Assembly (NCBI GenBank): GCA_964020085.1
Contig: OZ026595.1
Coordinates: 20,450,153-20,514,152, forward strand
Direction: 5' to 3'
DNA: 64,000 bases
Source: Micromussa lordhowensis
Taxonomy: Eukaryota > Cnidaria > Anthozoa > Scleractinia > Lobophylliidae
In this document: positions 19,829 to 33,678 of the stretch, in pieces
Position numbering within the stretch: position 1 is the first letter of the stretch
Layout of the letters: every line of letters starts with the position of its first letter
The notes under the pieces: generated by a model
Database searches by the model: none
Told to the model about the DNA's origin: nothing
The model's input: the letters and a program-made list of their open reading frames with translations, nothing else
Program-made: the position numbers and the translations under genes

Positions 19829-20305
19829 TCATAATGGTGGATTTTTAAGTTTTGTGTCTTTTGCTGCATAGTCATCGGTGAATCTAACTTTTCGTCTCTG
19901 TGTTGGACTAGCATCAGCGCCGCTAAAAGATGTGGATTTAGCACGAGTGCCTGGAAGCTCTACATGTTGTGCTATGTCGTCTTCTGTTATAATTAGTCTA
20001 TTTAATGAAGGGTCTGACTTGCTTAGTGTGCTGTGAAGAGGCACCTTCAGAAGTGTCATAGTCTCTGGTTGAATGTCAGCTTCGTCCGGGCTGGAATCAT
20101 TGTTACACACACGGCCATCTTGCAGCCTCTTGATGTTGTGGAAAATAAGCGTGAACGCGTGATCCATTTCTTTGTCGTAACTCTTCTGTCTTCTAGAAGT
20201 GTAGTTATTTGTGTTTTGGGAATCTTCTTTGTGGTTTCTCATACCTTTAGTTTCAAAACCTTCGCCTCGAGTCGTTGGAATGGAACATCGTGGAGTAGCG
20301 TGCAT
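19829..20305 (-). CDS. Small protein of a three-member tandem family, copy A
   Basis: The protein has 158 residues from the ATG at 20305. An in-frame ATG at 20392 exists, but TTTATGCAG just before TAAACATG looks like a splice acceptor at the same spacing as in copy C, so I place the start in that exon. The motifs are YDKEMDHAFTLIFHNIKRLQ (about 43-62), DGRVCNNDS, LSKSDPS and RRKVRFTDD near the end. The C-terminal motif fits the [RK]-V-x-F PP1-docking pattern and is followed by a short basic tail. There are no membrane segments. All three copies are on the minus strand about 3 kb apart, consistent with tandem duplication. Confidence 0.6.
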   Translation of the reverse strand: MHATPRCSIPTTRGEGFETKGMRNHKEDSQNTNNYTSRRQKSYDKEMDHAFTLIFHNIKRLQDGRVCNNDSSPDEADIQPETMTLLKVPLHSTLSKSDPSLNRLIITEDDIAQHVELPGTRAKSTSFSGADASPTQRRKVRFTDDYAAKDTKLKNPPL

Positions 20306-21616
20306 GTTTACTGCATAAACGGCATAGCTAAAACTACATGTTTTTGTCTCGAATTGACCAATACTCCCCGTTGAGATTACGTCAACAAACACTTACAATT
20401 ATTGCATTAATATGTCACAACCAGTTCTTTTAAACTTAACACAATGCAACCTTTACGTCATGTTTTTCAGCTCCGGGGCATGCCGCACAAATTAAAATTA
20501 TAACAGAAAAGTTCATGTTTTTTTTTTCCTAGACACTTTCCAAGCACTCCACTGTTAAGAAAATTATGCCATCTCCTATACCAGACTAATGTTTATTTAA
20601 TTCCAGCAGAAAACTCTTGTCGCTGAGAAGACTCGATGCATTATCTTAATTAAATTCAAGATATGAAATCAATCATGAAGAAGGCAACTATTTTAATAAA
20701 ATATTGCCTGTTATGACATAACTGTTGTCACATAAAATGATTGGAATGTTATATCCTAGCAATCCACAATAAAATAGACAATAGCCACTCTTCGTGGCTT
20801 TATCGATGCCATAAGCAGACAAGAAATGTTGGGAAACAAATAACTTTTTAGGTGCAAGTCACCTAAATAATATAGAATGCGTGGGGCTGGGAAAGAATTC
20901 AGTTCAGTTCAGCTCAGTTTTAGTGCCATTGGATGTTATATTTATTGTGAGAGCCCTTGTGGACTTCTGGTGAAGTGTTAATTAATTTATTCGTCCTATC
21001 AGTTTATCATCCAAATAAGTCCCTAAGTAAAGGTTTAATGAAAAGCTATTCATTCGTTACTGATATCATACCAACTAGAGAAAAATTAATAATAATAATA
21101 ATAATAATAATAATTAAACAAATTTTTACATAATTGGTTATTAATAACAAGGCAAAGTCGAAGGCAAAGTTGATAATTGTAAACGAAAAATTGCATATCA
21201 AGACGTAGAGCTCTTGAGAAATGATCTTGCATTTAAGTGCCTAGTACGTTCAATTCTAAATCTTTAAGGGATATCACCCACCCACTCTCTGTATTTACAA
21301 ACGTAACTAAGGCATAACGGTAATACGGTAAACAGAAATCAAATTTTATTTATTGGCGTGACGGTTATGTGTAATTATGAAGTCAAATCACATCGAAATG
21401 ACATATCAGAGATCAAAGACGAGCAACACCCGTCACCTTAGCCACGCCTGTCACAACAATGGTTGCCTTCAATAAGGGAAAAAAAATGACAGTCCAAAAT
21501 ATTACCCGATAAGTGATAGTATGGCTACGAACACGTTTTGCCACACCCATCCCTACCCCCACCCTTCCTTTTCACACTCCATCCCTTTCCTTCTTTTATG
21601 GGTTTAATACAAGTTT
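20306..21616. other. Noncoding stretch between copy A and the oxidase gene
   Basis: No gene is seen. It includes an (AAT)n microsatellite at about 21087-21115. It should contain the promoter of copy A and the 3' untranslated region of the oxidase gene. Confidence 0.4.
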
Positions 21617-24600
21617 TTAGAACTTCACCACGAAAAGAGAAAACGTCGTAAAAATCAGAGCGAAACAAGAGCCGATTCTTGAACATCCGGCTTTAGGTGG
21701 AGGTTTCTTAGTTGTTTCACCTGGAAGAAAAAAAAGAGGTCATGCTTAAACTGATGTCAACTATAAAGGTGTTAAGTACATGTAGTTCCGCGGGTGGAGT
21801 GTATCAATTCTGGTGCTTTCTTTCCCTGTCAAAGTAGTCTAGTTTAATATGAGATATGCGACAACTTATAATTGGAATCGAGTTTTATAGATCAAGGAAT
21901 ATACCAAAACGGATGTCAATATGTTTTCCTTTTTTTTTTTGTTTTTGTTTTTTTTTTTACCTCGGCCCATGTTACACTTGAAATTATTAGTGGAAAAAAG
22001 AATGAAACCATTGTTAAAGTTTGTTCGGTCTGTACTCGCGAACTCGGTCTAGATTCTCCACGGACATGCACAGCTCCCAAATAAGATCTAAGTATTAAAT
22101 TGAAGAAATTCCCTTCACAAGCCCAGACAACTTACTCTTCGGGGCCAAAACTGTAAACAATGCGTTCATCCCGCCAGTCGAGTGAACATTCACGTGACAG
22201 TGTAGCATCCAGGTCCCAACCGCGTCAGGAATCATTTCAACAATGGCGAATGATTCCGGCATCAGGTCGTAAACATCTCCTCGGTGGAAGGTCAGTGATT
22301 TCTAACATGAAACGGATAAAAGCCATCCAAAGGTGAAAATCCCAACTAAGCATTAGAACTTTTTTGAGTAAATATGCGTCTTATTAGAAGAACATGGTCT
22401 TTCTTGTATCTATAGTTACATCAGTGATCATTTCCGATTTAACCCGAATTTTAGATTTTCTAAGACCGTAGATTGGGGTGGAATCTGTCGGTTGGATGGT
22501 TGTCTGATTGATTGATCAATCGATCGATCGATCGATTGATTGGTTGGTTGGTTCGTTAGTTTGTTACTTAGTTCGTTAGTTAGTTAGTTAGTTAGTTAGT
22601 TAATAATATTAAATAATGTTTTTAGCCGCCTGCTAATCTGTTAACCAATTTAATGGTTGTTATGTCGTGGAATCGCAAATTTCCTCATCATTTTTTGTAA
22701 GAATTCGCATTACTATTAAGGTTTGAAAATCGTCCTCCGAAGGTTCGAGACCATTTTGTAGCCACTACACTCCAATGGCTGATTCTGTGCGATAGCACAG
22801 CCAATCAAATTGCAGAATTTGCATTGAATATTCTAACAATATGCTATTAATTAGCAATCGTAGTAAAGCAGCGTGCTTAACAGAAAACAGATGCACGGTA
22901 AGCTGACTCTCAAATTTTCCAAGCCACTAAAGGAAAAAAAATTGACCATTTTGCGACATGTAAAGCCCATAATTTTCAGTCCCTGGAATTAAATACTACA
23001 TAATATGAAGAAAAATTTTTGGCAATCGTTATTTGAAAGAAATTTAGTTAGAATTCTACGAAATTATTTGTTATTGATTGCTATGTGGTGATAGTTGCTG
23101 TGCCTTGTAGAAATATTCAACTCAGAATCTATCTTAAACACGCGATTACTTACATACAAAACGCTCTGGCCATGAAAATGAACTGTATGCATTTCAGTGA
23201 AACCCCCAACTTGAATGAGATACCAGACAACCTCATCACCGCTGTTCATCGTCAAACCGGGAACATTGCCAAACACGTATCCGTTGATGGTGGCCTTGAG
23301 GTTGCTTTCCCAGAAGTCAAACGTTGCTTTGAGATTGTCCAGAGATCCTATATCCCCAGTAACATATTCGTTGATATTTTCATCAACGTACCAATTACTA
23401 TTCTCATCAAACACGTCAAACAAGAGTGCGAACTCTTTATTGGCGTCTTTCCTGTTGCCTTTATCGTCCAGTGTTCCCTACAACAACAACAAATACAGTG
23501 GAACCTGTATTAAGCGGACACCGTAGGGACCCTCACTAGTGTCCGCTTAATACAGGGTGTTCGCTCTAAACAGGCTCAGCAATAATAGTTAATTTTTAAC
23601 CCTTTTGTAACACAGTGTAAGATCAAAGACTGCTCATAGCATAATCGATAATGTCCAGACAGTCAATGCATCAATCTGGAATAATCTACTTGGCGTTAAA
23701 ACTACATCGCTGAACAATGTTTCTGAGCTGAACTTTTAAAAGTGAACAGCCCTTGAAGTGTCCGCTTATTGCAGGTTTTGTGCAACAAAATGGCTTAATA
23801 TTGGTGTCCGCGTCCGCTTAACAGAGGTATCCGCTGAACGCAGTTTTATTTTACAGTAAATGTGGGAAGAAAATTTAGGGACTCAAGCTGGTGTCCACTT
23901 AATAGAGGGTGTCCGCTTAATATGGGGTCCGCTTAATACAGGTTCCACTGTAGCAGTTTTCATTTGAGTGTCGTGGAAGAAAGACTAAAGCAATCACTCT
24001 AGCCATGCAATCACAAAGGACACAGATAATCCAGCCAGCCAATCAAAACTCAAAGCAAATAAATGTAGGCGACGCAAAGAGCGGGAAAACGTGGCTTAAC
24101 TTCTAATTTTATTGCGACAAAGTGGCGCGGTATATTTTAAACCCGGATTGCATTTGCTTTGGTTTACATTACCACTGGTTTATGACGCTCAAGTGAAAAG
24201 CACTCCATCAACAAATTAAACGCAAAATTGGTTGTTTTAGTTGTGAAACAGGTCAATTGAAAATTAAGTAGCGCATCATGCAACACCCGTAGCTATTGCA
24301 CGAATAACTAAGTTGCCACTCCTCGTTGAAGCACCGCTGGATTTTCTGGACGAGTGATAAAATCCGTGGTCAAAATCAATCAATTCCCAGAGACGAGATT
24401 TTCCCTCGGTTAGCTCTTGACCCAAACACGGTGGTTTCTTAGAGTTCAACTGCTCTGTCTTCCGCCAGTTGGCATCAGTTACCGTATCTAGATCTTGGCT
24501 CCAAATAATAGGTGACCCCTAAAGCTAGCTTTTTTAACACGACAAACCGGGTACAAGTAACTATTGGGATGGAAACAATCGGGGACCAAGCCTATAAGTG

Positions 24601-25147
24601 TGTAGATACAAGGTTACTGGCATTCAGTTGATATAATAATGAAGTGAAATACAACATTAGTTATCTTGATACCGAAATTATCCTTACTTATCCTTACATG
24701 CGGTTAGCTTGCTAATCGTATCTATAACAAAATTCTCGATCGTGATTGGCTCTCCGCGCGCCTATTTGTCACGTAATCGGCGCGCGATCACGTGGGTGTC
24801 CAATTACAGGTGTCCGATTTGAACTTTTTGTAATCGGACACCTGTAATTGGATACCCACGTGATTTTCACGTCAATTACATGCGCTTTAATGGTTTCCTT
24901 AGCAAAGTTTTCTGCAGTTTTCAAAACTTAGGAAAAGCGCTACAGACGTTTTCGCTCAAAAGAAGTTCTCAAAAGACATTTTTAATTTCGAAATTTGTTA
25001 TAGATACGATTAATTAGTAATTGGAACTCGTGTCGTACAATTCAGAGAATAATCGTGCTCCTAATTTCAAATCGCTCGATTACTCCCTGAATTGCACTCC
25101 ACTCGGTCCAATTACTATTACTAATAATACACATGAAAAAATTACAC

Positions 25148-25180
<33 letters not shown>

Positions 25181-28100
25181 TGTAACACCAGTGCAAAAAG
25201 CTTAACACCGGTGCAAAAAGTGTAACACCAGTGCAAATTTCACATCAAAATTCTGGATAATGATTGGCAGAAAGACAATGAGAAATTTTGCAGGCCAATG
25301 ATATCATGTAAAGCAGTGATAAAAATTTTGTACGGAATGCGAAAAATGCGAATGCGGAATGCGAAAAAATGGCTTCAAGAAAACATCTTCCGGCAATTTT
25401 TCTGCGCGAATTGTTTCATGTTTGTATTATTAATAAGTAATCATACGGTTTTTCTCGTTCAATTTGGAATTAATTTGTACTTGTGAGTTTTTCAAAAAGC
25501 TGAAATTGCACGAGCCGCTTCGGCAAATTAATTCCAAATTGAACGAGAAAAACCGTATGATTACCTATATCAACACTCACGTATTTGCAGCTGTCGCCTG
25601 GCTTTGCGCGAACAAGCGACTGCCGAAAATATGTCAGCGTTCGCCGGCTACCATGTGGTCACCTTCCAAGCTGAAGTGACTTTTCCGCTATGTTTCCCCT
25701 TGCAGCAAAATATTCACCTTTCTGCAAATGATCAGTGGCCCTACCAATCCGGTGTTGGTGTCTTTAACAGGGTTCACGTCAGAGAAGTAAGCCCATGTCA
25801 CGCATGCGGTATCCTTGGGACCAGGCCCCGCTCGTTCAGATACCTGCCACACGTAATTATAAATTTTTCCAGGCGCAATTGCATCGTCAGCAGCATAGGT
25901 TCCTGTCGTATTGTCCTTGTAAGAAGATCCCTCGTCATGTTTGCTTAATAATTCAATGATAATTATGAATCAATTACGCTAAGAATATCCAATTACATTT
26001 AAGGATTTTTTCTAGCGTTCAAATATTAATTGTAAGATTCAGTATCACGTTTGTTTTTTTCCGGCGAATGGTGAAAGTCGACCCTGTTTTCGACTGCCGT
26101 TTGCCGCTTGCACTTGACAGTGTGTACGTTTGTGTTTGGTCAGAGCACCTTTAGAGGTGCAACGCGTCTAAATAATGTAGCGCGTCCGGTTTAAACTGTA
26201 GATTCCTAAACTCCTATATCAAGTTAAAGTTTACACTATACCAAGAGTTTTGAAATAAAATGAATTGTCGAATTTTTCACGATCAGTAAATGTGAACGTC
26301 TGAATCATCTTTTCGGTCCCTTTGAAAGCTATAAGTCAAAGGGAAGTTGTTGGTTTGCCATCAAATTTGAATAGTAGCTAGTTAGACATATAAACAAAAA
26401 AGGTGTCTGCGAATTTGTTATTTCTTAATATTTTTTTCTCCAAGAGCGATTTTTCTGCGATCACTCCATATTTTGTAATCCTATTTGGACGTGAGACACC
26501 TCTAAAGGTATACGGTAGCCTTAATGAGCAGGGCAATGGCTGTGCAGGTGTGTTGTAATTTTTGGTACATTTCTTGCCGTTCTCTGCAAAACAACAACGT
26601 GAAATGACCAAATTCTGCGTTGTCTGAAGAACGTGAATCACGACAGATAATTTTTGAAATTTCCGTTTCCAATTTTTTCTAATTTCCATATTTAGTTTTG
26701 TAATAGTTTTGACAGTGATAAGTAATGGTAGTAGGACTGAGTGGAGTCCAATTCGGTCTGTACTCATACGAGTAACAACAAAATCGAACGACCGCGCAAC
26801 GGGAGTCTGATTTGTTAATCACGAGTATGATTACAGACCGAATTGAACGACACGAAGTCTTGTTACCAGTTAATCATAAAAATTACAATTTCCGAGAAAA
26901 GAAGAATAGCCAAGTTATGGAAGATAGGGAAAATTTGCATTAAAATACCCACAAAGGAGATGTAAACATTCTAAGGCCACCGCACCTACTACCGACAATT
27001 AGGCGCCAAAAACACAAAAGCAAGCGTGTGCACGCACGCACGTAATTACAACTTTGAATGTGATTGGCTTATTGAACTGTCCTATAACAAACTGTCCAAA
27101 AACAAACTGGCCGATAACAAACTGTTCAATAAAAACTTAGCAAGTGAATTAGTGGAAAATAGGAGTTTTTTTTTAAACCAATCACAATTGAGGAAATTTT
27201 TTTTGAATAATTTTTAGGATTAACAAAGTAAAATGACTTCAGAGTACAGCGAGATTAGTAATTAAAATATAATCCATTTTTTTAATTGACGTTGTCCTCG
27301 GCGTCGTCGTCGTCGTCGTGGAACCTTAAAAGCTAGGCACACACTAGGGGACTAGTCGCAGGGACTGGTCGCAGGGACTTATCCCTTAGTGTGTACTGGC
27401 GAAGGGACAAGTCCCCGGGACTGTTGGCATGTACGGTACACACCAGGGGACCAAATCTTGGGATCGGCCGACAAAAGTCTAACCGCGTAGGCCTGATACC
27501 CAGAAAACAAAATGGCGGATTTCTGCAGGAGGCGAGTAATCTTGTTTTTAATGATGCTGTTGTTGTGGTTTTTATCCCACAAAAGTGGGTTTTCACAGTA
27601 AAACTGAATAAGGACTCGGGACGTGGAAACGCTCCATCCTGTTTCGATCGTTTCACCCTCACTTTCCGATTCTTTTTCCGCCATTTTGAAACAGGGCGCG
27701 ATGGAAGGTGAGTTCTGAAACAACGGCTTTTCATTGGCTAGAATTCGCGAGACGCGGGAATCCCATCCCAAGGACGATGAAAACCGATACACACTAGAAA
27801 ATTGACCGATTTGTGGGACTATTGGTCCCTGCGACTAGTCCCAGAAATCAAACACGCTTAATTCGTGGGACTAGTCGCAGGGACCAGAAATGTGGTCCCT
27901 GCGACTAGAATTTCGATGCAAAACACGAGTACGCGTTAGGGGACTGGTCCCCGAAGCAAGTCCCCGCGACCAGTCCCTGCGACTAGTCCCCTAGTGTGTG
28001 CCGACCTTTAGCAAACCACGACGGCAACGGCAACGAGAACATCACCAAACAAAAGGTTTTAGTAGAACAATGGCTGTGCACGTGCGTTGTTAGTAAATCT

Positions 28101-31100
28101 TTGTACATTTCTTTGCCGTTCTCTCCAAAGTAACAACGTGAAATGACCAACTTCTGTTTTCTTTGGAGAAAGCGAATGACGGCGGCTAACTTTTCGTATT
28201 TTCATTTGGAATTGAAAGCTGGCATTACATATTTAGCTTGAGCAAGTTCTGAGACCGATAGTAGCACTGAACAGATAAAATATAAATTCACTTTTTCTAG
28301 GCGTTGTACTCGGAGTCGTCGTCGTCATCGCTTAACGCTGAAAATTTTCCAATGATTTTTGAGGTCCATGCTTTTGTTTTAAAGGAATGTCGCAGTGATA
28401 TAAGACACCGGGAATATCAATTGCGAAATTTTAACCTGGATATATGAGTTACCTGTAAAGGATTCCATGAGGGTGTATCGAATACTCCCTTGACGCTAGG
28501 TTCTTAAACACTACTTCAATCGTGTCTCCCACTTCGGCTTTGATCATAGGTCCCATGATCCCTAGATGTTCTTCCTCAGTGGTTCGTTGTTTTTGTTCGG
28601 TAAATTCGGCACTAGTGAACTCCCGGTAAATATCCTTCTTGTTTTTGCGGCCGATAAAATGAGGGCCTGGTATAGTGTAGCGAGGAGCGAACCTGTAGGG
28701 AATTGTAAAACAAACATCTATTGTGCAAAGCGTTTGTTTAAGCTCCTAAATAGTATACGTTTTTTGCTAGCGTGAATTAAATTAAATAGAAAGCTGTAGC
28801 AAGAATGAGACAAAACCCTGGGACACTGGGAGCAGACATACCCGTAAGCCATACCATCTCCAATCAAGTAAGTAAACGGCACTATCCTAAATCTAACTTG
28901 ATTTTTTTTTTGTTTCGTTTTTAATGCAATATTACTTTTATGGATATTTTGCCCTATATTAATTAGACTTTTGGAGGGGGGGTTTCTCGAAATATTGCGC
29001 TTTACACGGCCATCAATGTTGAAAAAAAAATCGATTAAAAAACCGGACAAGCCCGTTAAAACTTGCTTGCCGTGGAAATGTTAATTGTAATTGTCAGGGG
29101 CCCATCACCCGGGGCCTACATGCGGGTCTTTATATTTTTAGAATTTGACCTCCCAGGAGTTTTCGTCCCCCGCCTTTGAAACGCCCAATCAGAACACAAT
29201 TATAACATTCCATTGTTGTTACGCTAGCAAGCAAACCCGGGTCATGGGCTCCTGTTATTGTGGGATCTTTATGGTACTTTAAACGCTACTGACTCACTCG
29301 CTGTCTGCAAGATTTACTCCTTCGATTAAATCCTTCCCAGACGGTGCGTAATCCCACGTTTGCTCAACAGCAGCAATGTAATAACGTCTTTTTCTCCCGT
29401 TCATTGGCTGCCCACTAGAAGCCTTCCCGCAGTCCTCTAAAACGCTATACCTAGCGATCATTCCACCTCTGAGGTTGGTGTTGGTTCGACAGATCAATTT
29501 CCACACACCGGGGTTTTCTGGGGTCATCTTGACGCTGGCTAATGATCCTGGGAATCAAGCCGAAACTTTACTTTAGTTGCCTCCAAACATTGTGTTTAAA
29601 ATAAACTCGAGTAGAGCAAATTTACCAATCAGGCTTACGAAACCTCATCGCCACTAACGTACAAAGAGAGAAGGTTAATGGAACTCTTCAGTTTTGGTTG
29701 TGAGAAAGGACACTTACACTTACAAGTTACCTAAGTTCTTTTTCGAAGAGTGGGAATTTCATTTTGTTCTTGAGCTTTCCACAAGAACAAAATTCGTGTC
29801 ATTCTTACACCTCATGATCTCTGTTGATTACTTCTGCTCAGAGTTTTTAGAGAACCTTTCACACCCTACCCTACAAAGACATCTAAATTTAACCATCTAC
29901 TATAAATTGAAAAAAAAAATCGTCCCAAATCAAGGTAAACCGGCCCTCCCAAGATATCTTCTTTTGAGACACTCAGTTCTTTTTTGAAGAGTGGAAATTT
30001 CCATCAAAAGTAACTCAAAACTTTCCCCAGGATATTTAAAGGACTTTTTCTTTAACGAATCGATACTGGCATACGTTTTTAATTAATGACATAGTAATGT
30101 TATCAAATAAAAGCCCAATCATTAGTGGACACATGGCCATTTTCATGATGAAGAATAAAGGCCGGCAAAGGAGTAGCAATCCATTCTGGGGGAATAACAA
30201 TAAACTTGCGACAGACACCGGCGTTAATCGCTGCTGGTAGCGCGACTAATTTTACCCGAAGTGCAGACTTCGCCCTTGAATTTGCTGGTAACTTACTAAC
30301 CTTCCATAATTCCAAGTGTATCGTGGTTATTTCCATTCCGAATGAAAGTGTTTCCGTAGAAGTAAACTGTGTGCATTTGGCTTGAGGGGCCACCCATGAA
30401 ATGCCACGATACGTTATCACCTCTGCACATGCGCAGATCTGGCAGATTGCCGTACATGTAGCCATTGATGTTTCTCATCTTGTTGCTTTCCTTGAAATCG
30501 GGATTATCTTGAAAATGAAAGAAAAAACAATCCAAACAATAATATATCAAGCAGTGGAAACAGTGTTTCATCGGGAAATCCAAACACCGAGAAGAGGATG
30601 TGACTAAATTCGAGGAGTGTTTGATATATCTTCTCAATCGAAACAAAACTAAGGAGTAAACGGTGACGCAAAGTAGTCCTAATCTATTCTAATTAAGACC
30701 GGGTATCCAAACCTCCTCGGCTTAACCTTCATTCTTTCCTTCAATAGTTGTGCACGTTTTAATTCCATGTCCTATTGGTAGGTTACAAAGTAGTAGACTC
30801 TTTCGTTTGTCCTTGTTGTTTTGTTTTTACTGATGTCTTCTTACTGTATTAATTAAAAAGAAGTCCATTAAGAAAAAAAATGGATCACATTTTTTCCATG
30901 GTCAGACACTCTTACAAACCATAAAAATGGCGTTTTAAAATATTCAAATATCAAGTGCAACTACGAGCTACAGGCACCTTGTTGCGCTGCAAAGTTTTAA
31001 ACGTTTATGGCGTCTTTTCCGTAAGCGCGCGTTGGATATGAGATGGTAGATATTACCATATTTGTAGAGAATGGAATAACGGCTCATGACCCATGATGGC

Positions 31101-33645
31101 TAAGCCAATGAAACCTCTCGAATTGTATTATCCAATGATCTAGTTTTTAATAAACTCTTATCGACCATATCATTCTCTAGACCAATGAACGCGCGAGAGT
31201 TACTCAGTTAGCGTACTGCATAGAACAACTCGAAAACGTTGGGGGAGATTTTTCACGCACATAGTGCATCAAAACCTTGAGTTATTTGTCATTGCAAGTT
31301 TTTGTAGTAAATACTTACTTTCGTTAATTGCAGAACCATCCTCAGCTAGTTCCTTGTTATCATTTAAGTACCAGGAAACTCCTTCGTCGGTTACTGCGAA
31401 ACGGAGGAAGAACTCGCGATCGATGTTTTTCTGTTTACCATTTTCATCCAGGGTTCCATTTTTACAAATCAGCAGAGGGCCAATAAGCCCTGTAAAATAA
31501 ATAAATTAATTAACAAATAACTTAAATAAAATAAATAATTTGCAGCGGCACATCCCATGGAGACATTTTTCGTTCACTATTTCCAGATCGAATTGAAATT
31601 TAGAACTGTTGGTTTTTGTATGTGGGGAATGAAAACGGGAGAACCCGGAGAAAATCCCTCCGGGTAAGGGGAAAGCCAACAACATGAGCTGTTCCAGTAG
31701 AGAAATGTGGACTTTGAGCAGGTCATTTTATGGCACTGTTAGGAATACGGACCAAATTATTTCCTTTAAACAATTTACAATTTATAATTTACAAGGGCAA
31801 TACGACTAAAAATTTGATTGTTTTATGAACAAAAAATAAAGTAAAGTACGCCGGCCAATTAGCGCGCTATTTAGCAGTTTCTTTTGGTGTATCCTTCACT
31901 CTGCTTCGGCTACTAGTGCTACTAGGTCAAAAAGGTTTTATCTTCCTGCAGACAAAATGAAAGAGAAAAAAGAAGGAAAAAAGGAAGAAGAAGCAACTGA
32001 GATATTACCACTGAGCACAATGTAAGAGACATTGTGTGGTTGAAAGTTCGGGGAAGAGCCACTTTGCCCTCTCGCCACAATACGATTGGACTGAACATAC
32101 GTCGAGTTGAGGAGCCCCTGTGTAACACGTTGTGTTTCTGCTGAACTGTTGGTTCAACTTTAGTTTTCAAAATGGATCAACTAGAACAGTGACAGGATTT
32201 CATATTACAATATTGCCACAAGAGAGATTGTCACTTTACCACTGTGAGTGTCCTTGGTGGAGTCGACGTTTGAGTGGTACATCCAAGTCAGGCACGAGGG
32301 ATCGTTCTCAGTTGGTGCCACTGCGTCGGGCACGATCCATTTATACAAGTATGTGTCATTTGGCATTATTGCGTTATCAGCAGTGTCATTCCCAGATGTA
32401 CCATCTTGATACTGGGCTCCTTCGTTTGCTTTGTTGTAGAATACACCGAGAGGGTGTATGCTGTAATTACGACTTGCCTGTGAAAAAAATGAGGAGTGTC
32501 TCGTAAGCCCAGGAAGTGTGTATTCTTGCCTAAAAAGAGTAAAGTACGAGGGGTGTGTGATGGGGGCTGCATCTCCGCGCGTACTGTTGTACTGTATTAT
32601 CGTTTTGCAAGCCGGAGATTATTGATGGTAAGGTTACAACCAAAACCAAGTACCGTGAAACCCCGCCTTATGATCACCTCGTTAATATGGTCACCTTGTT
32701 GTTACGGCCATGTTTTTTTTTGTCCCGGGGAAACGCCCATACGTTTTCTTATACGAAAACCCTGTTAATGCGGCCACCCCGTTAATACGGGCAGGCTCTA
32801 AAATCCCAGCCTGTATTTAGCTCTTATTAACCGAGCTTAGTCGGTCTGTATGGGAGAATCTTGACCGAGGTCGTGAGTACAAGCCAAACGCAGTGAGGTC
32901 TGTACAAGATTCTCCCATACAGACCGACTAAGCTCGGTTAATAAGATGTTTATTATATGGCGCAAACAAGAATTGTTTAATGTAACTGGTTTGTACTAAC
33001 TGACATTTTGCTTGCGAACGGCGATAAGATGAATTCATGAGTCAGTCATGAAGCTTGACCGGTCCTACCTTGTTAATACGGCCACCCCGTTGATATGGCC
33101 ACATTTTCATGGCCCCGTGGTGACCGTATTAAACCTCGCATGTACAAGCTAACTCATGCCCCACTATTTTCTTAAAAGGTCAAGAAATAACGGACATTAT
33201 TAAATTCTCAACCTCGGATAATGCAATTCTAGCTTTCTGATTGGTTCACTAGATCTCGGTTACTAGCCATTATACTTGCGTTTGACCTGATATGGAAATA
33301 AATGCGGCAAATGTCGCTCAGTAGAAAACCTGAGAAACCAAGCTTCGTCGACATAAAAAAATGGATGAAAAAGGCAGATTTGGCGAGCTATCCACACAAG
33401 AAATACAAGAAATTATGGACAAGGCCGTCCCAGAAACAACAAAAAATGCACAAAGTTCGGAATGAGATTGTTTAACGGTACGTACCCGTTAAGTTTCAAT
33501 TTAAAGTTGCAAAATTTCAAATATGGCCGTCGAGATTTTAATTCCGGTCGTTAGCAAAACCGAAGATTGAGAATTTAATAAAACAATTATTCCATTCGCG
33601 CTTGTTGGATATGAGATTGGTTATAGCCAACTCGGCCCTAGGGGG

Positions 33646-33678
<33 letters not shown>

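Noticed and set aside
20306..20392. 29-residue N-terminal extension of family copy A from the ATG at 20392
   Set aside because: The extension lacks a counterpart in copy C, and TTTATGCAG just upstream of 20305 matches the acceptor position in C.
22100..22140. C-terminus of the oxidase read through into [11 protein letters not shown] and stop
   Set aside because: A strong donor (AGA|GTAAGT) precedes it and a phase-matched exon with a hydrophobic tail follows at 21720-21617; read-through is kept only as a possible isoform.
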